Below, piece by piece: positions 34,827 through 45,600 of a stretch of 64,000 bases of DNA. The position numbers and the translations under genes were made by a program. The notes under the pieces were generated by a model. That model worked only from the letters and a program-made list of their open reading frames with translations. It was not told the DNA's origin and searched no databases. The stretch comes from Aurelia coerulea (Eukaryota > Cnidaria > Scyphozoa > Semaeostomeae > Ulmaridae): assembly GCA_039566865.1 (NCBI GenBank), contig CM076945.1, forward strand, positions 3,089,501-3,153,500, in the 5' to 3' direction. Positions within the stretch are counted from its first letter, which is position 1, and the number at the start of each line of letters is the position of its first letter.

Positions 34827-34989
34827 ATCCCAGCGCTTAGCGCTAAAAGTCGCAACTGGGCACCTTCACATTTACTTGAAATTACCCCCGGCACCAAATA
34901 AGGATCACATCTACCAAAAGAATTCTGCGAAAATAAGCGCTTTACCGATTTCCGTGCTCTTTGGTTCATTTTATTGTCAAAAGACCAAC

Positions 34990-35520
34990 TACCAGGTGTC
35001 CCAAAAAGTACTCCTGTTTAAAAAATCAACAAAAATTGATTATCAAACCTTCGATAAAATTGTATTTTTGAGTTGCTTTGCCAAAGACCCAAAAATATTC
35101 AAAGATGATAAAATGTTTGCGTTTGAGACAGCAAGGTAGAAAAATTACACGTTGAAAACCCTTATTTTGAGCTATAATTTTTAAGCAAATACTCCATCTT
35201 GCCTAAGAGTCAAAATTTTCAGATTTTTAATCATCATTGAAGTCACCAATGATAGTGCGCATTTATTTCTGCCATTTCTGATAAGTTTTACATGCGCAAA
35301 TAAATTGATTTGGCAATCATCAGTGCTTTTGTGCAGCATGATTCAAAACCAGGTAGCTCTAAAAAGAGCTAAATTTGCTATTTTTCGAACCAATTACAAG
35401 ATCAGCTATGTCTTGGAAAATAATTTGGTCCTTGATCTACTTGACAAAAAAGAAAATTGAAGATCAGCCGTGTAATCAAATTTTGGTGATTTTTCAAACG
35501 TGAGTATGGGACACCCGGTA
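34990..35520. mobile_element. Mariner-like MITE with TACC.GGTGTCCC ends, 531 bp
   Basis: TACCAGGTGTCCCAAAAAGT on the left and GAGTATGGGACACCCGGTA on the right are inverted. TA edges fit a TA target. A short open frame inside (34,876-35,139) shows no domain and is treated as chance. Confidence 0.7.
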
Positions 35521-35643
35521 GATATATGAAAATTCTAAATGATCAACATTTGTAAGTTTTGCACTTCAAAATGATGACAGTTGCATCGTTGAAATGTTTC
35601 AATAACTCATGTTTTTATATTTGGCAATATTTATTCCCAGCTT

Positions 35644-35932
35644 GTACCAAAATACAAGGCTAAACTTGGCCAAGTTTTAGCCTTGTAGCAGGGGTTATGA
35701 CCTTGCTATGACCTTGTACTAACCTTAGAAGAAAATTGCAAGGCTATCAGTAAGATTCCAAGCTGCAACCAGTCTAACACAAGGCTTCGACAAGGCTTCG
35801 ACAAGGCTAATTAGCATTATTCGAGCCATTTAGAAGGCTACAGCAAGGCTATTTTAGGCTATAACAAGGTTACCAGGCCATAACTACAAGGCTTGTACAT
35901 GGCTATTACATGGCCTTGTATTTTCATACAGG
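35644..35932. mobile_element. CAAGGC-repeat MITE, copy 2
   Basis: The ends GTACCAAAATACAAGGC and GGCCTTGTATTTTCATAC are inverted. It aligns with copies 1 and 3 and has the same repeated ACAAGGCTN words. It lies between the Penelope-like block and the 3' end of ETAA1. Confidence 0.75.
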
Positions 35933-36645
35933 AAGCTAAATAAGACATATTTACAAAAAAAAATCCTTCACAGTTAGAAAAATTCATTTTCAAATGCAAC
36001 AGAACATAACTTCTTCTATGTACAAATGTAATATCAAGGGAGATCAGCCATCTCCTGTAAGCATACGATATAACGTAACTAGCAACAGAAATTACTTAAT
36101 TTTGCATATTGCTCTGCAATTTTACGTTTTTTCATTGAAGGTCAAAACTATTTATTGGTAAACATGATTTAAACATAATTGGTAAACTTGCTCAATGTCT
36201 CAGAGACATTTGAGATGTTTGTTGTGAAAAGATGTTCATGCGTAAAATCTCACAAAATGATCTCTAACTTCGTTAAAGGCAATGTGTCCGTGTATAAGCA
36301 CCGCCGCGTATACACTCTTGTCAAAATATGCTGACACGATGCTGACGAAGAGCCTCGAAGAGCGCGCAGTGATTGGCACAATTTAACTGATCACATGCAA
36401 ACTAAAATTTCAGCTCTGAAAGCGCAACCGCAAGTAAGTCATCAGTTTGGTTAGATCACTCCTTGCCACGTAGTAAACTTCTTTACCAAAGTGATCACAT
36501 GAAATATCACGTGAAATTGACATGGTCCTCGCAAAGCTGCTGTACTTGCATGGACACATTACCTTTAAAGTTAGGCTAGGGCTCTTGAGCATAAATCGTA
36601 TCATTTCGATATGAAAAATAAAACAATCTTACTTGAACACTGGAG

Positions 36646-39600
36646 CTACCTTTTGTTTTTCATTAGTCTCATTAATGCTTTATCTTGTTTCTCTTTGATC
36701 ATTTTCTGTTGAAGTTTTCTTTTCGCTTCAGCCTTCTTCTTCTCAATGTCTTGCATTGTGTACCTCTGGGTCGCAGTTGACTTGTCAATATTTTCATTTC
36801 CTTTTGTTCTTGTATCCAGTTTCTGCGTTGAGGTTATTGGTACAGTAGCAGGGCACTCTAGGATAAATGCAAAAAGGTTTATAAATTTCTGCATGCAGCA
36901 GAAAATACAAAGTTTTGGTACTTGAAGATTTGGATAAAATGTTTTTGGGAAAACAATTTTGGAAATTTTCCAGCAAAATTTGCGACATTATCTGAAATGA
37001 AAGTGATATAAGAATTTATGTTTTACAGATGTTTCGCTACTGTTCTTCGTAGTTTTATTTTCTTCTTCCTTTGAAAGTGCTTTCAAACCATGTTAGATAG
37101 GAGTTTTCTCGATGAAAGCCTGAATTTCAGGGATAAATTCCTTGTCGTTTATCTCTCCTCGAAGAAATTGAATAAATTATGCTTATCACAGGTTTCAGGA
37201 CAACCAACATTTTCCCCAAAGTTTTGGCTTCTGAGATAGTCTTCTTTAGCCAAATTTTCTGATGAAACAGCTGAATTCGACCACTGGGAGGCAATTTATA
37301 AGACTTAGAAACACAAACTTTGAAAAACCAACTTACTTGAATTAATTTCTATGTCATCCCAAAAATCATCATCAGCATCCACTGCAACAAATTTTCCAGA
37401 TAAATGACTCCCTTTTGCTATCACTGACACATTTGCTCCGACAGCATTTTGAATTGGCCACTTATTCAAAAGTATTTGCTTCTTATCAATATTCCCACCA
37501 TTCCTGGTCTTTACTCCTTGAGATTTGTTACCATTGCATGTATTATCCGACAGGGCATTATGAGCATTCTGAAATTGAGCAGAAGTTTTGTTCCTGGTAT
37601 CAACATTTTTGCGTTTATCATTTGTTGAGAGATTAGGTGGCAACATAGACGTTCGTGTCACGTTCTTTGTATTTGTAACAGTGTCAGCAGCGGGCCCCTT
37701 TATACTGCAATTAACTTTGGTACTTCCTGCAGTAGCGGAATCAGTGCCTGCTGATCTACGAAACTTGAACTTATTCCTATTAAAGGTTGCACTTTCAGTT
37801 GATTCCACTTTCGATGCACAAGCGACGCTTTTTGTCAACTTAAGCTCGCGATTAATGGTGTTCGAAGACATTCTTGGCACTCCAAGAGCATCTTTACCGC
37901 GATTATTGTTTGCAAAACAATTTGATCCTCCAGAAACAGCTTTATTCGAATTGCTCATAACGCTGACTCCCTTCACTACAATATTATTACCAGCAACCTT
38001 TGATATCTTTTCACCATGCAAATGATCAACATTTTGTCTGACAAGAGATGCTTTTTCGGTTTGACATTTGTCCGCTTTCTCTTCTAAATCATCAAAGCAT
38101 CCTTCACTAAAATCATCATCGAGCAAATCTGCAAAATCGTCGCAGAATTCGTCAGCTTTGTCCTGCAAAATGTCTCCATTCTTAACTCTACTTGCATCAT
38201 CAGTTTTCACGTTTCTTTTCGGCTGAGCGAAATTAGAAGTGCAATTAGTGACTTTCCTACTGCTTTCAGACAACGGCTTTTCAAGCTCAGGTTCCCTTGT
38301 ATTGCGTTTACCAAGATCTTCCTTTTTCAAGACATGGTCAAGTTCATCATCTATAAGTTCAAGATCATCGTCATCACAATCAAAATTCATGACATCTAAA
38401 TCATCTTCAGTTTCTTTATCAAAACAAACTTCAGTTGCTGCAAAATTGGCTTTTTCCTTCGTTCCTTTTGTGTCCCGTTCTACATTCCTGTCAGTTCTAA
38501 TCTTACTGTCATTAACTTCGTTGGCCAATGACAAGGAAGAAATATTTTTAACTCCATATCCTTTCTTTGATACATCTGTATGGCTATTTTTCATGTGACA
38601 TATATTCATGACACGTCCAACATTAGTCGATGCACTTGGTTTCAAAGATATCTTATGGATTACATTTTCACGAATATTGTGTCTAAATCCAGTAGCATGA
38701 CATGTCCTTGGTTTGGTGTCATCTCCTCTATAAACTGCTTTCATATTTCGCTTATTACTGTCTTTACAGTCATTCTTAACTTCAATTTCTTGAAGACAGC
38801 TTTCACTTAAATCCAGGTCATCAAATTCACAATCCATGTCACCCAGATGGTCGCCATTTCTGATCTTCATATAATTATCAGTAACCTTGTTTCCACAATT
38901 ACCATTTCCATTTTTATGATTTTCCTTATTTTGGACTACTTTCTTCTTAGGATCACAACAATTTTCTTTCGTATTCGTTTCCCCATTTGCAATTTGGCAG
39001 TCTTCTTCGTCAAAAGTGAAAGCCAAAAATTCATCTAAATCATTATCAACACCATCAATGTTGACGTCATTGATCTCTTTTGCTCCAGTTGAACCTGACA
39101 TGCCTTTTATCACATCAGAAGACAGATCTTCATCATCTATAAACATATCTTCTCCCCATTCATCAATATCAATGTCGTCCATTTTCTTCACGTCTTCCGC
39201 TTTCATGTCATCGTTGTGTTGCTTCTTGGTCGTAGAATTATCGTCTTTTCTTAGAACAACTTCAATCTTTGATTTACTTCCGGTATTTTGCTTACCATCA
39301 GCTAGACAGCAATCAAGCTCTTCATCAAGAGACAGATCTCCAAGACAATCTAGATCCAAAGAATCATCGAGATTTTCACTTGTCTTTTCTTTCTCTTCCA
39401 TATTTTGCTGTAACGATTGTTTGGTGCTTCCTTTTCCAGTTTTAGACGATTTATCACACCTGATGTCAACATTGCTATCATTCATTCTCTGAGTTCCAAG
39501 GGAAGATTGAGTTTTACTATGCGCATCACTCTTTAAGGTGTTCTTAGGTGCAGGTTTGATAGGAGGATTCATTGTCATCTTTTTTGCAATCGATAAAGTA

Positions 39601-42600
39601 CGCTCATCGCTCGTCGAAGCCCTAGCACGGGTATCAGTACCCTTCAAAGATCCTTTACTATTGGTACAGCAACTTGAAGGTCGTAGTTTACCATCTGCAC
39701 TAAATCCTGCTATCATGTCTTTGCCCTTTGCATCACTATACAGTGCTGAGTTTACATGATTATGATTAGGTAATTCTGCACCGTTCGTATAGCTACCTTC
39801 AGGCAGTTCTCTCCTGCTTGCAATGTTATTCATTGGTAACTTTTGACCACTCGTTGTGAATTTACCTGAATGCACGTAATTACCAGCTGATCTATTACTG
39901 CTAGCGAATTCTCTTTCATTCCCGGTAGACCGTTGACCATTTTTGCAGCTCCTCTTCAGAATTAATCTGCTATTAGGGCAGTTAGTGTCAAGTATTTCTC
40001 TATCATTTCGTGCATTGTTGGCAGAGCTACCCTTCGAGACTTCTTTTCTAAAACGTGGCAAGTCCTGTTCTGCTATCAAGTTGTGTACAGTATTCACTGT
40101 TGACAGCTTGTGACGGTTATCGCAATCATGCTTGGGTAATTCATCAATGTCAACGAATATATCATCTTGGAGGTCATCGTCCCCATCAAACGGCACTTCA
40201 TTACAAATAGCTCCATCCTCATATCTAACGGTGTTTCCCTTAACATCTGTTGCGTTGTCCAACTTGACTCTGTTGTCCATAACATTTACAGCCTCCTCAT
40301 TCAATTCACAGGCAGTAATCACAGGAAGAGGTTTACCATTGCCTGTAACATTCAAATCTTCAAATAGAAAAGGATTGTCGTCATCACCCAATAGTAACTC
40401 ATCGGCATCGAGAGTCTGATCCTGATTATTAGTTTGTTCATTAGGTGCAATTTTATCATTGGTATCAGGTCTGTATGATTCATGACCTAGGGGCAAAAGG
40501 TGATTAAAATTGGCTGGAAAATAGTGCTCGAGTGGTAACTTATAATAGGCAGATGTAAGGGGCGTGCCATTTTGACTTCTGAAATCACACCCTCTAGATT
40601 TCCCGAAAACCATACCCCAGAATTTACAGGCCATTAGAAATAAATACCATAAAAATAGTAAGAAAAATCATTTTAACCAAGTATATAAAATTAGATCAAA
40701 TTTGATACCCTAAAGAGTTATTGCGTACAATGATACTCCAAAATTTAAGGTCGTACCAAAAATGATATTTCAAAATCTATGGCTATTATGATCTTTACGA
40801 ACAATTCTCAAGAAAGAGAAAGCAAAAAATTAATCTCGTAGCTTTCATGTATATGAATTCTGAAGATTCATGTTCAGGCATACAATACAATTGATATAGG
40901 AAAAGATCTATCAAAATTTGGCGCTTCTTCCTTTCCCCACGGCTGGAGTGTTCTCCCGTGGACCTTGCGCAACAAGGTACGCAAATACGTAGACAAAGCG
41001 TATAGTACGTAGACAAAGCGTATTGTTACGTACGTAATACGTCACATCCAGCAGCGTACAGAGCGTACGTACGTACGTACGTAGGGGCGTGCGCGTAATA
41101 ATACGTGCGCGTGGTGGGGCGGGGAGCGGGTGTGTGTAAAAGGGCGGAGGCGCCTCCGCAGCCGCCTCCGCCCTTGTATAGCATATTCAAAAAGATAATA
41201 CGCATATATTTTCCACTTTTAACTCATCCATTATTAATATACATCATGTTTACCATATTAAGAGTTTCAAATGTTCCACCATTTACGTCATATACTCTAC
41301 AATAATTAGTTTCCTCATCTGTCGTGTCAACATCTTTCTCATCGACATCGCGTTGTTCTTTCTCTGTTTCTTTAGGTATGTATACGCATGAATCCATAAT
41401 GTTCTCAACTTTTCTCTTCACTCCGTTAATACCCATAGTGCGTCGTCCATAAGTGCGTCGTCCACACCATTCCATATATACATTAATAGTGCCACTCTCT
41501 GGATCTATGTCGAAGTTCATTGTTATATCATTGATATCTCTGAAGTTCCATTTATCACTAAAGTCAAAATATATCATATCATCCATGTTGCTCATCGTAA
41601 TTGTGTGTTGAAAATGAGTTGTGAGTCCTTATTATATGATGCTGAGTTTCCGACACATCGTTAGAAGTATCTGTTACTTACACTTGAATTGTTTTGGCGT
41701 AAATGACCCTTGTCGTGGTCTTAATGTTTTTAGGCGCTCTAATCGAATGTCTCTGCGAATTGCTGAATCTTTTTTTCTATAAAAATAACCATCTCTAGAC
41801 ATATACATCCATTGATGATGTTTTTTTATTTTTTTCCGGCATGCACCAAATTAATTCACCTAGTGTTGCTGGATAGTAGTCCTCTCGTGTCATTTTTTTC
41901 CATTGACCCCATTCATCGTCAGATAAGTGTTCTTCGCAGTTTTGTTTCTTGTCTGAAGCGATGATGTTCGGATGTATGGCTATTTTCGGTGTGATGATTT
42001 CATATGGATATGCTGAAGCGCGGGATATCTCCCTAGCTTTTGATACTGCTGTGAAATGAGCCATCGTAATTGTGTGTTGAAAATGAGTTTTGCGTCGTTA
42101 TTATGTGATGCTAAGTTGCCGACACATCGTTGGAAGTATCTGTTAGTAGGTACTGTAATAACAGTTCGATTATATTCATCAGTATGACATGCAGCCACTT
42201 CCTTTGCACAACTTGCTTCTACAAACTCACTCATAACGACTTAAACGGCCAACTTTTGCGAACGATCCGATGTCCAGTATGTCAAGAACGAGACTTTCCT
42301 GCAGAGAATGATACAAACGCCACTATGCACAAATTCACACTTTTAAAAGCACTTAATGAGAGTGAACACATCCGTCAACAAGCAAAATCCGACATTATGG
42401 AAACAAAAATAATGAAAGATAAAGATGCGGAAATTACCTCACTTAAAATGGAGAACGTTAAACTAATTGCAAAGATTCTAAACATGGAAAAAATCAATTC
42501 AAACCTCACATCACTTGCCGCTCAAGCCAAAGAAATTGAACAGTTGACAATGTCAAAAAATGCAGCTATGGAATTACTGGAGAAGAATCGTAGACAGCTG

Positions 42601-45600
42601 GACTCATCACATAACACTTTATGTTTCGCCCTCGGTACAATGCAAGCTGATATAATGCAGAAGCTAAATGTCATTGCCACTGAGGCCATTGGATTGCCAG
42701 AACGTGTAAGAACAGACCTGGAAAACAAACTAACATATGATTTCAGCAAAACGCTGAAAAAACTTGGTTGTATTGAGCACGATAATGCAGTGAAAACATT
42801 AGCTAGTATTCATGGAGCAGAACATATATTGAATAAATCATGCGTCAGAGAAGCCCTCCTTGCAGACGTCTCCTCACACGCTCACGATCATGAGGAATGT
42901 CAAAAGGATTTGTTTAGAATGACAAAATTAATTGCCGATGTAAATAATGGAATCACCACTCTTACCGGTTTACATGCACTATCCGAAAAAGTATTAAAAA
43001 AAGAGCACATGATTCAATTTCAATTGCCTGCCGCCGCAGAGCAATTACTTTCACACGACATCAACTACAACACCTTTATTTCAAACACCCTCCGAAGCAC
43101 AGAGAAAAAAATTCATGCCTTCGCTAATGCACTTGGCATCACAGCACGTGAAGAGATGATCAAAAAACGACCTCCTCCACCTCAAGAATGCGACACTGAT
43201 GATGACAACACAGCTCCTCCGCCTGCAAAAAAGTCGTTTGCCCCCGTAAACACCTTCACTCAAACATCATCATCAGAGCCTACCTATCAACTCCTCAAAG
43301 CACCAAAGAAAATCGTCACACCTCCTCCTTCAAAATATGACGTATGCGCAAAGATAGATATGGCAACACAAACAGACCCACCACTCTACACCACACCAAT
43401 CACACATGCCGTTAATTTCATGAATGACAAGCGAAAGATGCTGCAAGACGCAGAGAATCAAGTATTAGAAGTATTACAGCAGATGAAAGAAGCAGCCCTT
43501 CTCAATTCAACTCAAGCATTTCACTGCTGGGTATGGAATGAAATAAACCCCAAGGATGAGACACCGTTGAAATCAATTAAATGCATGTTGGGACCTCACG
43601 TGTCAGGAGTAGATGCACCGCAACGATGCATGCTCGAGCACCGATGTATGGCTTCTTTAGCACACGGGGGTCTGTGCTTAGCTCGCAATCACACTTACGT
43701 GCAACACATCCTATTCTACGATATGCCCCTCGATAAAGCAACCATCCTATGGAAACACGACGTCATCACCAGAGAGCAATTCAAGTTGGTGAAGACTTTG
43801 GACTAGGAACGACGAGATAACTTACATGCTATGTCAAAATCAGACGTTATCGCAACTATTGAACGCTATGGTCTTATAGACAGTTATCAATTACCTGTAA
43901 TAGAGAACACTGACATTATTGATTTTGATTATTTTAAATCTAAAAAATAAGTGTAAAATATTTTGATTGCAATCACGGACTGAGCATCTTATCTACCGAT
44001 TCATATAATGTGCCTATTTCTCTTGTATGAACCTCTCACACGTTTTGGTAAGCGCAGCGCGAAATACATTATTAACAGCATTTTAAATATCATAGAGGAT
44101 GCTACGATATATATAATGAAGAGACACCCTGAAAAATGATAACTTACAAAGATATGATTCTGCAGACAGGACGCACACCAGCCCATCAATATGGATGGAC
44201 ACGGGGGCATATATACGGTGGATAATAGTGTAATGGTGACGTAAAGATTGCGTCTAGCGCATGTGCAGTGTATGACTTAGGGCGGAGGCGGCTGCGGAGG
44301 CGCCTCCGCCCTTTTCCTCACACCCGCTCCCCGCCCCACCACGCGCACGTATTATTACGCGCACGCCCCTACGTACGTACGTACGTACGCTCTGTACGCT
44401 GCCGGATGTGACGTATTCCTTGCAAGTAACAAACATTTCTTACAATGAAAAGAGCATATCAAACAACGTTTTTTTAACTTCAAAATGCGATCCAAAGAAT
44501 GCACATAACGTTTAAAGAAATAATCTTTCAAAAGAGAGGACTGCGCTGGGCGTCGTTCCTCGGTAAAATTATCATGAGAAAAAAAGAAACAAACATACCA
44601 ACTTCGTTGATATTTTCGACAAATTTAGAGAGCTCCTTGTGAAATTCCATGCCATTCCAAATTCCGGCTCTACCTCTCTTTCTTAACAGTCTGTGAAAGG
44701 GCGAATGACATAAAATACGGGTAAGTTTGTCATGCCCAGATTTAATGAAATGGTTACCTGAAATCACAGTCGTAGAAAGGCAAGAGGTATGGTCAGAAAA
44801 GGATTTTGAAATCAGCAAAATTTGGTGCTGCAACTAAAGTCTGTCTAAAGTTAGATTTCACATGTAAATATCCGCGAATAAGAACCATTACAAGAGCTTT
44901 GCATCAGTAGTTTTGAGATGGTGCGAAAGATCAAAATATCTTTAGTGGCAATACCAAATAATACCCACACAAGTGAAAGATTTGACTAATAAGCTGCAGA
45001 TGGAGATTCTTTCCAATTCTCGAAAAGTGCCGGAACATTTTATTTGGTGTATTTTGTCCACAAGCTTTCCATCCGAAACGTTTGGATGTTAAAGGGGCTC
45101 CATTGCCAAACAATAAACACACGTAAACTCGCACGTGTCACCAATTATCCATTGTTTGCTGCAGTTTGTTTGGTGGCTTCACTCCAGCCACCAAAAAGTG
45201 ACCGTTAAAAATCCACTTATATCCGAGCAATCGTAGAAGATATGAATGTTTGGTTTGTTCCTTAGTGAAGTACAATGATTTATGTTCAAACAAAGATAAG
45301 GCTCAAATCCTTACTGGTTGCCAGAGCATGCGGAAATCATCCAATTTCATGCTTGTCAGCCAATGAGATCACCGCTTTCTAGCCCCTGGAGCAGGGCTGG
45401 AAAAAGTGCGCGACCACGCGACCGTCGGTCGGAGGCATGTTTTAAAATCTGACAAAACAATGGAGGCACTTTTTAAACTTTCTGAAACGTCTTTTGAAAA
45501 TATTTTCCACTCTTAATTGTTCAATAGAATTTATTATATGAGATTTTTGTGAAAGAAAAAGAGCCTCATATTACTGCAACGAAAGTTAGGTAGACAATCG

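Larger units (their letters stand above)
41036..44417. mobile_element. Unclassified 3,382-bp element with 138-bp hairpin TIRs and own genes
   Basis: It sits in ETAA1 intron 5. The two 138-bp TIRs are inverted copies with 3 mismatches. The outer part is AATACGTCACATCC, then an ACGT tandem, then GC-rich sequence, ending in a hairpin-forming GGGCGGAGGC...GCCTCCGCCC. Inside are two small minus-strand ORFs sharing a duplicated leader, a long plus-strand ORF (half-RING, coiled coil), a 39-codon plus ORF right behind it, and a small minus ORF with a hydrophobic segment. The genes are compact, intronless and divergent, in the style of a small DNA virus or a virus-like transposon. No replicase, integrase or transposase is recognised, and I find no target duplication. 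TTGTTAC/GTAACAA just outside (41,023; 44,426) may be a ragged continuation of the TIRs. Confidence 0.8.

Noticed and set aside
37415..40419. Several plus-strand ORFs of 60-158 residues opposite the ETAA1 giant exon
   Set aside because: Ser/Leu-rich shadows of the Asn/Asp-rich coding strand, with no independent support.
41066..41083. ACGT tandem as a CRISPR or centromeric repeat
   Set aside because: Only a few units, mirrored in both TIRs; part of the terminal repeat.
44599..44756. A longer version of ETAA1 exon 5 starting at 44,756
   Set aside because: That acceptor also looks good, but it joins exon 4 out of phase. The acceptor at 44,691 fits phase 2 exactly.
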